Counted from the first letter of the stretch, positions 1 to 9,236 are shown. The stretch: DNA of 64,000 nucleotides from Coriobacteriaceae bacterium (GCA_030525945.1 JAUNDT010000001.1:62001-126000), one strand, 5' to 3'. The notes: generated by a model from the sequence alone, not told the origin. A program made the numbers and translations.

Positions 1-285
1 GCTCGCCGACTCAGCCTGTCCAGGGAGGCGGGCATGTGTCTCCCGCTACTCAAACAGTCCTGCTCGCACGGATGGTCCACCGGGTACGTTTCCCAGGGCG
101 ACCAGGTCGCGGCCGGCCAGCCCATCCTTTCGATGGACCGCTCCGTGATCGCGGAGGCCGGCTACAAGGATTGCGTTGTCGTCGCCGTTTCCAACAGCGC
201 CGAGTTCGCCGACGTCGAGTTTGCCGTCAAGAGCGAGGCGCGCGTCGAGGCCGGTTCCGTCGTCGCCAAGGTAACGCGCAAGTAG
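1..285 (+). CDS. PTS glucose-family EIIA domain, C-terminal part (partial)
   Basis: The last ~60 codons (about 105-285) read as the C-terminal half of a glucose-type (Crr-like) EIIA domain: GDQVAAGQPILSMD followed by a VVVAVSNS stretch and a final beta-strand VEAGSVVAKVTRK. The domain accepts phosphate from HPr and passes it to a sugar-specific IIB. The reading frame stays open back to base 1, but the first ~27 codons do not look like the EIIA segment that should hold the active-site His, in this frame or the two other forward frames. The gene is therefore either joined to foreign sequence, frameshifted, or at an assembly edge. It may be the end of a IICBA fusion permease; that cannot be told here. 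Confidence 0.6.
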   Translation, partial: ARRLSLSREAGMCLPLLKQSCSHGWSTGYVSQGDQVAAGQPILSMDRSVIAEAGYKDCVVVAVSNSAEFADVEFAVKSEARVEAGSVVAKVTRK

Positions 286-340
286 GTTTTGCCTGCGTCG
301 GTGAGGGCGACGCGCCCTTGGGTGCGGTGCCTCTCGTCTA

Positions 341-475
341 AGTGTGGCCCAACGTGCTGGCCTGCAACACGCCAGCACGTTGGGCCACTTTTCTACCCTT
401 TTTCAACGCGAAAAGTGGCAGTTTGTGCTGGTGTGCTGGTGAGCAGCGCAAAGCGGCCGTTTGCACTGCCGGGAT
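341..475. repeat. Diverged direct repeat, copy A, with 18-bp hairpin
   Basis: Bases 344-361 and 371-388 form a perfect 18-bp stem with a 9-base loop, followed by TTTTCTACCCTTTTT, so the hairpin could terminate the EIIA gene. The hairpin, the following GAAAAGTGGC and a GTGCTGG-rich tail ending near 475 recur at 535-663. Related CCACTTTT/AAAAGTGG cores occur at 18025-18153. Confidence 0.75.
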
Positions 476-534
476 CACAGCGGCAAGCTCTTGTCACCTG
501 GCTGGCCTGCGCTGCAAACCCGTTGGCTTCGTCT

Positions 535-663
535 AAAAGTGGCCCGATGTGCTGGTCTGCAGCTGAGCAGCACGTTCGGCCACTTTTCTGCCCTTTTTAG
601 GGGTGAAAAGTGGCGAATCGTGCTGGCGTGCTGGAGAGCAGCGCAAAGGGACCATTTACGCTG
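535..663. repeat. Diverged direct repeat, copy B
   Basis: Second copy of the 341-475 unit in the same orientation. The stem (539-554 with 568-583) has changed sequence relative to copy A but still pairs almost fully. The tail GAGCAGCGCAAAG is shared by both copies. Confidence 0.75.
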
Positions 664-1034
664 GGTGGCTAGAAGAAAAATCACTTCTGACATATCGACC
701 ACCCCCTTCCTGTATGGATGAGGGCGATGGGCACACCTCGCGTACAACGCGCTCATGACAGCACAGCGAATCAGAGGGCCATTTACCAGATGTACTTGCA
801 GTCGTCGCACTAGCAGCAAGAACGTTGCCTTTGCATCTGGAACCCATGACGAAGATCAACAGATTGCGCCCCGCGCATTGGCAGCCGTTTACAATAAAAG
901 GGCGAGAAGCCTGGGGCGCCTCGCTCATGGTTCGCTTCGCAACCGACTCGTCTTACATCACGAGCGGCGAGATGCCCGTCGACAATGCCGCGATCTGCGC
1001 CACTTCTCCCGTCGCTTGTTGAACTGTCCACCCG
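664..1034. other. Gene-free stretch, nothing recognised
   Basis: Non-coding sequence between the repeat pair and the cdd leader. Open frames here have no recognisable family features. I see no RNA gene or mobile-element signature. Confidence 0.5.
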
Positions 1035-1064
1035 CTATAGTCGACCCGCACCTGTCCCTCCCCG

Positions 1065-1156
1065 GCCCTTATTGTTCTGGGCGAGTTCGCACGAGCCGAA
1101 GAGCCCAGTGGGCTCTTCGAGCGAGCAGGACTGCCCGAGTCCAGGATAATAAGGGC
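1065..1156 (+). ncRNA. Structured 5' leader of the cdd-deo operon
   Basis: GCCCTTATTGTTCTGG (1065-1080) pairs over all 16 positions, two of them G-U, with 1141-1156. The helix encloses a second hairpin with a 10-bp stem (1097-1106 with 1110-1119) and a 3-base loop. A TATAGT hexamer at 1036-1041 could be the -10 element, placing the RNA start just upstream, although no good -35 is visible. The structure ends ~37 bases before the cdd start. There is no T-run, so it is not a simple terminator. It does not match a riboswitch class I can recall; the structure is seen, any regulatory role is inferred. Confidence 0.55.
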
Positions 1157-1193
1157 TTCGGAGGAACGCACCCGGGACCGAAAGGAGTCTCCC

Positions 1194-1610
1194 TTGACTG
1201 ATATCGAACTCGTACGCGCCGCCATTGCCGCACGTGAGAACGCCTATGCACCGTATTCGCACTTCGCCGTTGGCGCGGCGCTGCTGTGCGCCGACGGAAC
1301 CGTGTACGGCGGCTGCAACATCGAGAACGCAGCGTACTCGCCCGGCAACTGCGCCGAGCGCACCGCGATCTTCCGTGCGATGTTCGATGGACACCGCGAC
1401 TTTGCCGCCATCGCCGTTGTGGGCGGGCCCGAGGGCGAGCCCATCAGTGAACTCTGCGCACCCTGCGGCGTGTGCCGCCAGGTCATGCGCGAGTTCTGCG
1501 ACCCTGCAACTTTCCGCATCCTCATGGGCATCAGCGAGGATTCCTTCATCGAAGCCACGCTCGCCGAACTTCTCCCCCACGGCTTTGGGCCTCAGAATCT
1601 GGGTAAGTAG
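1194..1610 (+). CDS. cdd: Cytidine deaminase
   Basis: Hydrolytic deamination of cytidine and deoxycytidine to uridine and deoxyuridine in the cytosol, feeding the downstream phosphorylase. The 138-residue length is that of the small tetrameric, zinc-dependent class. The zinc/catalytic motifs are C53-A-E55 and P90-C91-x-x-C94, with E55 the proton shuttle. The N-terminal YAPYSHFAVGAAL and GGCNIENAAY blocks are typical of the family. Translation probably starts at TTG 1194, seven bases after AAAGGAG at 1181-1187. It is the first gene of a four-gene rightward operon for nucleoside breakdown and follows a structured leader at 1065-1156. Confidence 0.95.
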   Translation: MTDIELVRAAIAARENAYAPYSHFAVGAALLCADGTVYGGCNIENAAYSPGNCAERTAIFRAMFDGHRDFAAIAVVGGPEGEPISELCAPCGVCRQVMREFCDPATFRILMGISEDSFIEATLAELLPHGFGPQNLGK

Positions 1611-1716
1611 CAAACAGGGCCCCACGCTGGCATAGACGCCCGGCAGAAAGGGGCCAGGTCCAACCCAAAGAGCGCGCAATCGCAAGCGCTCTCAGCAACA
1701 GAACACGAGGCACGCC

Positions 1717-3048
1717 ATGCGCATGTACGACATCATCGAAAAGAAACGCGATGGACGCGAGCTCACCGATGCCGAAATCGGGTTCTTCGTGGACGGCTAC
1801 ACCGCCGGACGCATCCCCGACTACCAGGCGAGTGCCCTGCTCATGGCCATCTACCTGCAGGGCATGACACCCGAAGAAACACGCCTGCTCACCATGCACA
1901 TGATGAATTCCGGCGATGTGGTCGACCTCTCCGACATCCCGGGCGCGACCGTGGACAAGCACTCCACCGGCGGTGTAGGCGACAAAACCTCGCTCGCCGT
2001 AGTGCCCATGCTCGCTGCCATGGACCCCAGCCACACCTTTGTTGCCAAGATGACCGGCCGCGGCTTGGGCCACACCGGCGGAACCGTGGACAAACTCGAG
2101 AGCATCCCCGGCTTCAACACGGCGCTCAGCCAAGACGCGTTCATCGATTGCGTGCGCGAGCACGGTGCCGCCATCATCGGGCAGACGGGCAACCTTGTAC
2201 CCGCCGACAAGCTCATCTACGCCCTGCGCGATGTGACCGCCACCGTGAGCAGCATCCCCCTCATCGCCAGCTCGATCATGAGCAAGAAGCTCGCGGCGGG
2301 TTCGAGCTGCATCCTGCTCGATGTAAAAGTCGGCTCGGGCGCGTTTATGAAAACCGTGCCGGAGGCTGTTGAGCTGGCACAGGCCATGGTTGCCATCGGC
2401 GAGGGCATGGGACGCCGTGTGAAGGCGCTCGTAACCAACATGGACCGCCCGCTCGGCCACGCCATCGGCAATGCGCTCGAAGTCGCCGAAGTCATTGACG
2501 CGCTTCACGGCCGCGGTCCCGCAGACCTGCAGCACGAGGTCATCCTCATTGCGAGCGACCTGCTTGAGCTCACCGGGCGCTTTACGCACGAGGAGGCGAA
2601 GGCCCGCGCCGAGCGCGTCATCGCCGACGGCTCGGCATTCAACGCGTTCAAGGAGATCGTCGCCGCCCAAGGCGGGGACACGCGCGTACTCGATGACCCC
2701 ACGCTACTGCCCGGCGCTGCGCTTTCCCGCACCCTCACCGCGCCCCAGGACGGCTTTGTGGCCCACATCGACACCGAGGCCGTCGGCATCGCCAGCGCGG
2801 AGCTCGGTGCGGGCCGCCTCACCAAAGAGGACGACATCGACCATGGCGCGGGCATTACCCTGCTCAAGAACTATGGCGACGAGGTCATCGCGGGAGAGCC
2901 CGTGGCGATTCTGTATGCCAACGACCCCGAGAAACTCGCCATCGGGACCAAGCGCCTCACCTCGGCCTACACGTATTCCAGCGAACGCCCTGCCGCCGAA
3001 CCGCTTTTGTATGCCACGGTCACGCGAGACGGTATCGTGTACGCTTAA
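1717..3048 (+). CDS. pdp: Pyrimidine-nucleoside phosphorylase
   Basis: Phosphorolysis of uridine, deoxyuridine and/or thymidine to base and (deoxy)ribose-1-phosphate. The 443-residue protein has the thymidine/pyrimidine phosphorylase signature K81-HSTGGVGDK, the glycine-rich [17 protein letters not shown] segment, and a C-terminal domain ending in a beta-rich tail, as in Bacillus Pdp and E. coli DeoA. Sequence alone does not settle thymidine-only versus broad pyrimidine specificity; the cdd neighbour suggests uridine is used. The start may be ATG 1717 or ATG 1723. A ~105-base gap with a small AGAGCGC/GCGCTCT hairpin separates it from cdd. Confidence 0.93.
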   Translation: MRMYDIIEKKRDGRELTDAEIGFFVDGYTAGRIPDYQASALLMAIYLQGMTPEETRLLTMHMMNSGDVVDLSDIPGATVDKHSTGGVGDKTSLAVVPMLAAMDPSHTFVAKMTGRGLGHTGGTVDKLESIPGFNTALSQDAFIDCVREHGAAIIGQTGNLVPADKLIYALRDVTATVSSIPLIASSIMSKKLAAGSSCILLDVKVGSGAFMKTVPEAVELAQAMVAIGEGMGRRVKALVTNMDRPLGHAIGNALEVAEVIDALHGRGPADLQHEVILIASDLLELTGRFTHEEAKARAERVIADGSAFNAFKEIVAAQGGDTRVLDDPTLLPGAALSRTLTAPQDGFVAHIDTEAVGIASAELGAGRLTKEDDIDHGAGITLLKNYGDEVIAGEPVAILYANDPEKLAIGTKRLTSAYTYSSERPAAEPLLYATVTRDGIVYA

Positions 3049-3146
3049 AGCATCGAGGCACACCCGCTTCGCCGCGCGGCACCGCGCCGCCGCACACCCG
3101 TTTACCCCGGGCGCATCAGGCGCTCGAAGTACCGAAAGGAACGACC

Positions 3147-3818
3147 ATGTCCCTCACCAAATCCGAACTCGCCAAGTACATGGACCACACCCTGCTCAAG
3201 GCCGACGCCACTGCCGAGCAGATCGACCGCGTTGCCGCCGAGGCCCGTGAGCTCAACACCGCCTCCGTGTGCGTGAACGGCTACTGGGTGCCCCGCGTTG
3301 CCCGCGCCCTCGAGGGCACCGACGTTATGACCTGTGCCGTGATCGGCTTCCCGCTGGGCGCCATGTCCACCGCCGCCAAGGCCGCCGAGACTGCCGACGT
3401 CGTGGCCGCAGGCGCGCAGGAGGTCGACATGGTCATCAATATCGGCGAGCTCAAGGCCGGCAACGACGACATGGTCCGTGCCGACATCGCAGCCGTTGCC
3501 GAGGCCGCGCACGCCGGCGGTGCGCACCTCAAGGTCATCATCGAGTGCTGCCTGCTCACCGAGGAGGAGAAGGTTCGCGCCAGCCGCCTCACCGTCGAGG
3601 GCGGCGCGGACTTCGTCAAGACGTCCACGGGCTTTTCCACCGGCGGCGCCACCGTTGAGGACGTGCGCCTCATGCGCGAGACCGTGGGCCCGGACTTTGG
3701 CGTAAAGGCGGCCGGCGGCATCCGCACCCTCGCCGACGCCGAGGCCATGATCGAGGCCGGCGCCAACCGCCTGGGCGTCTCCGCGAGCATCGCCATCCTG
3801 GGCGAGCTCGACGCGTAA
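3147..3818 (+). CDS. deoC: Deoxyribose-phosphate aldolase
   Basis: Cleaves 2-deoxyribose-5-phosphate to acetaldehyde and glyceraldehyde-3-phosphate, linking deoxynucleoside breakdown to glycolysis. The 223-residue TIM barrel shows the Schiff-base lysine K158 in [14 protein letters not shown], the second active-site lysine K187 in VKAAGGIRT, and the conserved MDHTLL start and VIIECCLLT strand. A good Shine-Dalgarno (AAAGGAA) precedes ATG 3147. It lies between pdp and deoB, so the operon encodes the complete route from deoxycytidine to triose phosphate. Confidence 0.96.
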   Translation: MSLTKSELAKYMDHTLLKADATAEQIDRVAAEARELNTASVCVNGYWVPRVARALEGTDVMTCAVIGFPLGAMSTAAKAAETADVVAAGAQEVDMVINIGELKAGNDDMVRADIAAVAEAAHAGGAHLKVIIECCLLTEEEKVRASRLTVEGGADFVKTSTGFSTGGATVEDVRLMRETVGPDFGVKAAGGIRTLADAEAMIEAGANRLGVSASIAILGELDA

Positions 3819-3843
3819 ATCTCCCCTGGTAAAGGACACTCTT

Positions 3844-5064
3844 ATGACCGCACCAACCTACAAGCGCATCCTCACCATCGTGATCGACTCCATCGGCGTG
3901 GGCGACGCACCCGATGCCGCCTCGTACAACTCCGATGGGGCCGACACGCTGGGGCATCTCACGCAATGGTGGCTCGAGAACCAGGGGCGCCCGCTCGCGT
4001 TGCCGAACATGGAGCGCCTGGGCCTTAACCTCATCCGTCCGGGCAAACCCTTTGCCGGCCTTTCCACGCCGGAAGCGCCCGAGGGCGCTTTTGGCCGCAT
4101 GCGCATCATCAGCCGCGGCAACGACTCGCTCGACGGTCACTGGGAGATGATGTGCCTGCCCACGCGCTTTGAGGTCGATTACTTCCCCCAGGGATTCCCC
4201 GAGAGCCTGCTGGACAAGCTGCGCGCGTTTTCCGGCCGCGACATCGTGTGCAACAAGCCGTATTCGGGCACCGAGGTGCTCAAGGACTATGGCGAGCACC
4301 AGCTCAAGACCGGCGACCTGATCGTGTACACCTCGGGCGACTCGGTGCTGCAGATTGCCGCGCACGAGGATGTTATTCCACTTGAGGAGCTCTACGCCCT
4401 GTGCGAGTACGCACGCACGCTCATCAACGGGCCCGAGATCACTATGGGCCGCGTGATCGCGCGCCCCTATGTGGGCACCTGCGCGGCGGACTTCACGCGC
4501 ACTGCCAACCGCCACGACTACGGCCTCACCCCCACCGGCCCCACCGTGGTGGACTTCCTGCACGATGCCGGGCTCGACACCATCGCCGTGGGCAAAACCT
4601 TCGACCTGCTGTGCGGCAACGGCTTTGGCGCCCATTACCACAACCAAAGCAACTCCGACGGCATGGACCACGTGGACGAGGTCATGGCGCAGGACTGGCG
4701 CGGCCTGTGCTTTACCAACCTGGTGGACTTTGACGCCGTGTACGGGCACCGCCGCGACCCGCTGGGAGACGGCACCGCGCTCGAGGACTTCGACCGTCGC
4801 TTGGGCGATGTTATGGCGCATATGCACGATGACGACCTCGTGCTCATCACCGCCGACCACGGCAACGACCCCACCTATCGCGGCACCGACCACACCCGCG
4901 AGCTCGTACCGTTGCTGGCCTGGAGCCCGTCCATGGCCACGCGCGGGCACGCCGGGCACGACCTGGGCCTGCGCAGCACTGCCAGCGACCTTGGCGCCAC
5001 CATCCTGGAGAACTTCGGCGTTGCCGGCAACGGCGAGGGTGAGAGCTTCCTCAGCTGGCTGTAG
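3844..5064 (+). CDS. deoB: Phosphopentomutase
   Basis: Interconverts (deoxy)ribose-1-phosphate and -5-phosphate, the step between the phosphorylase and DeoC. The 406-residue protein belongs to the alkaline-phosphatase superfamily of binuclear Mn enzymes: metal ligands are visible in IVIDSIGVGDAPDA near the N-terminus and in ITADHGNDPTYRGTDHTRE near the C-terminus, with the cap-domain DGHWEMM motif between. It starts 25 bases after deoC and is the last gene of the operon. It converges on the leftward arsC-like gene, only 19 bases away, with no clear terminator between. Confidence 0.95.
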   Translation: MTAPTYKRILTIVIDSIGVGDAPDAASYNSDGADTLGHLTQWWLENQGRPLALPNMERLGLNLIRPGKPFAGLSTPEAPEGAFGRMRIISRGNDSLDGHWEMMCLPTRFEVDYFPQGFPESLLDKLRAFSGRDIVCNKPYSGTEVLKDYGEHQLKTGDLIVYTSGDSVLQIAAHEDVIPLEELYALCEYARTLINGPEITMGRVIARPYVGTCAADFTRTANRHDYGLTPTGPTVVDFLHDAGLDTIAVGKTFDLLCGNGFGAHYHNQSNSDGMDHVDEVMAQDWRGLCFTNLVDFDAVYGHRRDPLGDGTALEDFDRRLGDVMAHMHDDDLVLITADHGNDPTYRGTDHTRELVPLLAWSPSMATRGHAGHDLGLRSTASDLGATILENFGVAGNGEGESFLSWL

Positions 5065-5083
5065 GGCATACGGCCCACGCCGG

Positions 5084-5425
5084 CTACTCCCAGGCCTTCC
5101 AGACGTCGGGGCAGTAGCCGACCGTGGCCTTTTGGCCGTTGCGCACGATGGGCTCGCGCAGCACCTGCTGGTTCTCAAGGAGCTTGTCGAACTTCTGGCT
5201 CTCCGCAAGGTAGGTGATGAGCGCCACCGTGTCCTGATCTTTCGCGTTCGGGTCGATCACGGCGTCGATGCCGCCCACGGCGCGCATCACACTCGTGAGC
5301 TCGCCCTTGCTCATCTCCTTCTCCTTGAGGTCGATGAACTGAACCTTGATGCGGCGCTCCTTAAAGTAGCGCTGCGCCTTCTTGGTGTCGAAGCTCTTCT
5401 TGGTTCCGAAAATCTGGATGTTCAC
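5084..5425 (-). CDS. ArsC/Spx-family thioredoxin-fold protein lacking the redox cysteine
   Basis: A 113-residue protein of the arsenate reductase/Spx/YffB fold, starting at GTG 5425 after AAGGGG. The N-terminal strand-loop reads IFGTKKSFDTKKAQRYF, where relatives have a G-x-x-N/x-C-D-T-x-K-K-A motif; the catalytic cysteine position is Phe or Ser here. The QxxLREPIVR segment typical of the family's C-terminal half is present (QQVLREPIVRNG), and one Cys remains in VGYCPDVW. Redox catalysis by the usual mechanism looks impossible, so the role is unknown. It lies 10 bases after iunH and is probably co-transcribed with it. Confidence 0.75.
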   Translation of the reverse strand: MNIQIFGTKKSFDTKKAQRYFKERRIKVQFIDLKEKEMSKGELTSVMRAVGGIDAVIDPNAKDQDTVALITYLAESQKFDKLLENQQVLREPIVRNGQKATVGYCPDVWKAWE

Positions 5426-5435
5426 AGCGTGCCCC

Positions 5436-6380
5436 TTAGTACAGCTCCGGCGCGGCCGCCATGGCGAGCTCGTCCACCAAGTTGTAGAACCGCTCGGCAT
5501 CCGAGCGTGTCACCAACGTGACCTCGCGGCCCTCATCACAGCGATACGTTCTGCCCGCCGCCGCGCCGTCGATGCGCACGTCGCAGCGCACGCGCTCCAC
5601 CTCGGCGATATCGTTATACAGGCAATACACCGTGGTGAGCACGTCCCACAGGTAGTACACGTTGTTCGCCGCCACGTTCAGCACGAGGGCATAGCCCTGG
5701 CCAATCAGATCGATGGCCGGGTAGCGGCGCAGCTCCGCCCAGTGCTGGCAGAGTTCACGCGTGAGCGGCAGCTCCTCGGTGCTCTCCAGGCCCACCATAT
5801 GGATCTCGAGCGAGGAATCCCACACGCGCTTTACCGCCTCGGGATCCCAAAACGCGTTCCATTCCGCCGTGCCGTCAAAGCACGCGTCCACCACGTTGCC
5901 GTGCCCGTCGAGCGAACCGCCCATCCAGTAGAGGGCCTCGATCTTATCCTCGATAGCGGGCTCGGCGTCGAGCGCACGGGCAAGGTCGGTGAGCGGGCCG
6001 GTGAACAGCAGGGTGGTCTTGCCCTCCTGCCCCATCACCTTGTTCACCAAATCCAGGTGCGCGGGCACCTCGGTTACCGGGGTCTTGGGCGCGCCGTGCT
6101 CGTTCAGAATGGGCAGCGCGTCAAAGGTGAACGCGGCGCCGCGCCACTCGGAGGGGAACTGGTGATGCGGGCGCGACGTGGACGCCGCCGCCTCGAGCGC
6201 GCCCTGCTTGGCGCCGAACAGGTCGATGATCTTGCGCGTGGCCTCGAGCGCGGGCTCCAGCTGGCCGTCGGCGTCGATCACCGAGACGCCCGTTACGCGG
6301 GCCTCGGGCATCTGGAGCAGGAGCAGCAGGCTCACCAGGTCGTCCACGCCGCCGTCGTGGTTGAAGTACACGTTGGTCAT
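5436..6380 (-). CDS. Inosine/uridine-type nucleoside hydrolase
   Basis: Hydrolyses ribonucleosides to ribose and free base; 314 residues, the usual length. The N-terminal calcium-binding motif reads FNHDGGVDDLVSLLLLL, a variant of D-x-D-P-G-x-D-D in which the first Asp is Asn and Pro is Gly. The Asp expected to act as general base and the DD pair remain. A downstream EWNAFWDPEA block matches the family's N-x-x-x-D-P-E-A motif. Facing the deo operon, it gives the cell a second, hydrolytic way into nucleosides. Substrate preference cannot be read from the sequence. Confidence 0.88.
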   Translation of the reverse strand: MTNVYFNHDGGVDDLVSLLLLLQMPEARVTGVSVIDADGQLEPALEATRKIIDLFGAKQGALEAAASTSRPHHQFPSEWRGAAFTFDALPILNEHGAPKTPVTEVPAHLDLVNKVMGQEGKTTLLFTGPLTDLARALDAEPAIEDKIEALYWMGGSLDGHGNVVDACFDGTAEWNAFWDPEAVKRVWDSSLEIHMVGLESTEELPLTRELCQHWAELRRYPAIDLIGQGYALVLNVAANNVYYLWDVLTTVYCLYNDIAEVERVRCDVRIDGAAAGRTYRCDEGREVTLVTRSDAERFYNLVDELAMAAAPELY

Positions 6381-6407
6381 ACAGGCGTCCCTTCACGCGA
6401 TAGGCAT

Positions 6408-6448
6408 ACAAAAATGGCACGCACCCAGTATGCCAGAGTGCGCGCCAT
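6408..6448 (-). terminator. Rho-independent terminator after uppP
   Basis: 6414-6424 and 6438-6448 form an 11-bp stem with one mismatch, followed on the minus strand by five T residues (A-run on plus just before 6414). It lies ~80 bases past the uppP stop and just before iunH. Confidence 0.75.
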
Positions 6449-6529
6449 GAACGTACGGCTGGACAAGAAGCCCAGATGGAGCCAGGCGGGACGCCGCAAC
6501 GGTCGGACATCCCAGCTCGGTCCCGAGTG

Positions 6530-7462
6530 TTAGAACACGAAGAAGTACGCGAGCACCGCGATGCCCAGGACGATGCGGTAGATACCGAATGCCGTGAAGT
6601 CGTGACGGCGCACAAAGCCCATGAGCCACTTGATGGCCACAAGCGACACCACAAATGCCACCGCGCAGCCCACGCCCAGGATCGCCAGGCCGCTTGCGTC
6701 GAACACGCCGCCCTTGAGGAAGAACTTGACGAGCTTGAGGAAGCTCGCACCGAACATGACGGGAATCGCCAGGAAAAACGTGAACTTGGCGGCAACGGAG
6801 CGCGTGGTGCCCAGCAAAAGGCCACCGATGATCGTGGAGCCGGAACGAGAGGTGCCCGGGATGAGCGAGAGCACCTGGAAGCAGCCGATGCCCAGGGCGG
6901 TCTTGTAGGAGAGGTCCTCAAGCGAGGTGATGGCGCCGAAGTCGCCGCCCTGCTCGGGCTCGGCAGCCGCCGCGGGCGCGGCGAAGTGCGCGCCACCGGG
7001 ACGGGCGTTCGCCATCGCGTCGGCGGCAACGCGCTCGGCGAGCTGCTTGGCACGCCAACGCTCGATCACGATGAACGCGATGCCGTACACGATGAGCGCC
7101 GTGGCAACCACCGTGGAGCCGTAGAGGTGCTCCTCCATGAAGTCGTCCAGCGGAATGCCGATGATGGCCGCCGGCAAGCAGCCCACGATGATCTTGCCCC
7201 ACAGGTTCCAGGTGTTCTTGCGCTCGACGGCCGTCTTGCCAAAACCAAAGGGCACCAGGTCGCGCAGGAACAACACGCACACCGCCAGAATGGCGCCGAG
7301 CTGGATGACCACGAGGAACATGTTCCAGAATTCCTCGGTCACGTTCAGCTTGATGAACTCGTCCACCAAGATCATGTGACCGGTCGACGAGATGGGCAGC
7401 CACTCGGTGATGCCCTCGACCAGGCCGAGGAAGGCGGATTTGAGCAGTTCGATGATGTCCAC
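6530..7462 (-). CDS. uppP: Undecaprenyl-diphosphatase (BacA type)
   Basis: Membrane enzyme that dephosphorylates undecaprenyl diphosphate to recycle the cell-wall lipid carrier; overexpression confers bacitracin resistance in known cases. The 310-residue protein has the two family motifs, [14 protein letters not shown] near the N-terminus and [12 protein letters not shown] in the second half, and multiple hydrophobic helices. A hydrophilic stretch around residues 150-170 is rich in Ala, Gly and Glu. The start is GTG 7462 with CAGGAGG upstream. It stands alone between a terminator and the divergent stress-protein gene. Confidence 0.95.
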   Translation of the reverse strand: MDIIELLKSAFLGLVEGITEWLPISSTGHMILVDEFIKLNVTEEFWNMFLVVIQLGAILAVCVLFLRDLVPFGFGKTAVERKNTWNLWGKIIVGCLPAAIIGIPLDDFMEEHLYGSTVVATALIVYGIAFIVIERWRAKQLAERVAADAMANARPGGAHFAAPAAAAEPEQGGDFGAITSLEDLSYKTALGIGCFQVLSLIPGTSRSGSTIIGGLLLGTTRSVAAKFTFFLAIPVMFGASFLKLVKFFLKGGVFDASGLAILGVGCAVAFVVSLVAIKWLMGFVRRHDFTAFGIYRIVLGIAVLAYFFVF

Positions 7463-7684
7463 AGGACCTCCTGAATGCTTTGGGGTTCTCAGGCGAGCGG
7501 GCGGCGCTGCGGCCGTTGCCCGTGCGTCACACTATTATCGCCTCGCCTCCGCGCACTGCACCGAAAATGCGCGCCGTTCACCGCAAAGACGCTGAATTTA
7601 CGCGCCATTTGGGTATAACTGTGGCATGGCAAAGCGCCATATGGCGAGTCACACGGAACTCGCCGCAAGGCCAGGGAGGCTACC

Positions 7685-8122
7685 ATGCACGAGGGTTATT
7701 CCAAGGTATTCGTTTCACTCGACGGTACCGAGCAGCAGGACTTCGTACTTGCGCGCGCTATCAAGGTCGCCGCGAACGACGGCGCGGCGCTCGTAATTGG
7801 CCACGTGATTGACTCCACCGCCCTTGAATCCGCCGGCTCCTACCCCGCCGACCTCATCCAGGGTCTGCAGGACGCGTTTACCAACTCCATCGCCACGCAG
7901 GTCGATGAGGCCAAGGCAAATCCGAATATCCCCTCGGTCGAGGTCATGATTCGCGCCGGCCGCATTCGCGAAACGCTCAAGGACGAGATGCTCGACGTTG
8001 TGAAGCCCGACCTGGTGCTCTGCGGCGCCCGCGGCCTCTCCTCCATCAAGTACGCGCTGCTCGGCTCGATCTCCACGTTCCTGCTGCGCAACACCGATTG
8101 CGATATTCTGGTTGTTAAGTAG
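7685..8122 (+). CDS. Universal stress protein (UspA family)
   Basis: A 145-residue single-domain Usp with the ATP-binding type signature G-x2-G-x9-G-S/T at its end (GARGLSSIKYALLGSIS) and the N-terminal strand VFVSLDGTEQQ. Such proteins bind nucleotides and support survival in stress, but the precise role varies. It is monocistronic. An extended -10 candidate TGGGTATAAC lies near 7609-7618, and the same hexamer context precedes trxA. A short inverted repeat (GGCGAGT/ACTCGCC, ~7643-7664) sits in the leader. The start ATG 7685 follows CAGGGAGG. Confidence 0.9.
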   Translation: MHEGYSKVFVSLDGTEQQDFVLARAIKVAANDGAALVIGHVIDSTALESAGSYPADLIQGLQDAFTNSIATQVDEAKANPNIPSVEVMIRAGRIRETLKDEMLDVVKPDLVLCGARGLSSIKYALLGSISTFLLRNTDCDILVVK

Positions 8123-8168
8123 CAAACGGCACGCGGCGCTGCGTGTCCGTCTATCGTTCACCGTTTTT

Positions 8169-8200
8169 GGAGGCTCGCCGCGGCGGGCCTCCTGCATTTT
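8169..8200 (+). terminator. Probable terminator between usp and lacI-type gene
   Basis: GGAGGC (8169-8174) pairs with GCCTCC (8187-8192) around a further GC helix, followed by TGCATTTT. It is placed between two convergent genes. Confidence 0.55.
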
Positions 8201-8207
8201 AAAGTGT

Positions 8208-9224
8208 CTACAGACAGGCGACGCTCGCGTTTTCCACCAGGCGAGGCGGCAAGACGCGCTCCTTGAACGACGGGGCGGAGCTCCGCGCCTCAATGCGGTT
8301 CAGCAGCATGCCGAGCGCATGGCGGCTCAACTCCTCAACGTTTTGCTCGATCGCCGTGAGCGCGGGCTCGAACAGGGCATCTGCGGCGGAGTTGTCGTAA
8401 CTCACCATCGAGTAGTCGCGTGGCACGCGCTTGCCGTGAGCGTAGAGGCACTTGAGCGCGCCCAGGGCGATGTTGTCGGAGCTTGCGAAAATGGCGGTCG
8501 CATCGGAGGCGAGCACGCGCTCCGCCGCCGCCGCACCCTCGGCGATGTAGTAATCGCTCTCGAACACCAGGGCCGCGTCCTGCGGGGTGTCGTATTCGGC
8601 AAGCGCACGCCGGTATCCCGCCAAGCGCGCGCGGCCCGTGTTGGACGAGGTGTTCACCAAACACGCAATGCGCCTATGGCCACGCTCAAGCAGGTAGCGA
8701 GCGGCCAGGTAGCCGCCCAGCTCGCTGTCAAAACGCACGCGGTCGCACGGCACGCCCTCGATGGAGCGGTCGACCATCACCAGCGGAATCGGCAGCGAGG
8801 ACAGGCTCTCCACCAGCTGCTCGTCCGCATCGATTTCGTGGGCGGCCACCAAGAACAGGCCGTCGACGCCGCGGTTCACCAGCAAGCGCACCAGGTCGGC
8901 GTCGTTTTCCGAACTGCCATCGGAATTCATGATGAACAGCGCGTAACCGCGCGTGCGGCAGCGCACCTCCAAATTGCGGGCGAGCGATGAGAAGAAGCGG
9001 CTCTCGATATTCGGCACGATGAGCCCCAAGGTGCGCGACTGCTGCGTTACCAGGCTGCGGGCGATCTGGTTGGGCACGTAGCGCATGCGCGCGGCGACCT
9101 CCTTGATGCGCACGCGGTTCTCCTCTGAGATGCGGCACGGGCGGTCGTTCAGAACCAGCGACACCGCGGAGGTGGAGAGCCCAACCTCGCGGGCGATATC
9201 TCGCAGCGTAACCTTTGTGGCCAT
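8208..9224 (-). CDS. LacI-family transcriptional regulator
   Basis: A 338-residue repressor/activator with an N-terminal LacI helix-turn-helix (residues 5-25, VTLRDIAREVGLSTSAVSLVLN), the hinge ending in RYVPNQIARSL, and a periplasmic-binding-protein-like effector domain (TLGLIVPNIESRFF onward). Effectors are normally sugars or nucleosides. No transport or catabolic operon is adjacent. It begins 12 bases after the histidine kinase stop, with GAGGAG before ATG 9224, so it is likely the third gene of the two-component unit. Its target is unknown. Confidence 0.92.
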   Translation of the reverse strand: MATKVTLRDIAREVGLSTSAVSLVLNDRPCRISEENRVRIKEVAARMRYVPNQIARSLVTQQSRTLGLIVPNIESRFFSSLARNLEVRCRTRGYALFIMNSDGSSENDADLVRLLVNRGVDGLFLVAAHEIDADEQLVESLSSLPIPLVMVDRSIEGVPCDRVRFDSELGGYLAARYLLERGHRRIACLVNTSSNTGRARLAGYRRALAEYDTPQDAALVFESDYYIAEGAAAAERVLASDATAIFASSDNIALGALKCLYAHGKRVPRDYSMVSYDNSAADALFEPALTAIEQNVEELSRHALGMLLNRIEARSSAPSFKERVLPPRLVENASVACL

Positions 9225-9236
9225 GGCTTCTCCTCG

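Noticed and set aside
1065..1156. Signal-recognition-particle RNA or T-box
   Set aside because: It lacks the conserved SRP domain IV GGAAGCA-type loop and the T-box GGTGGNACCGCG sequence.
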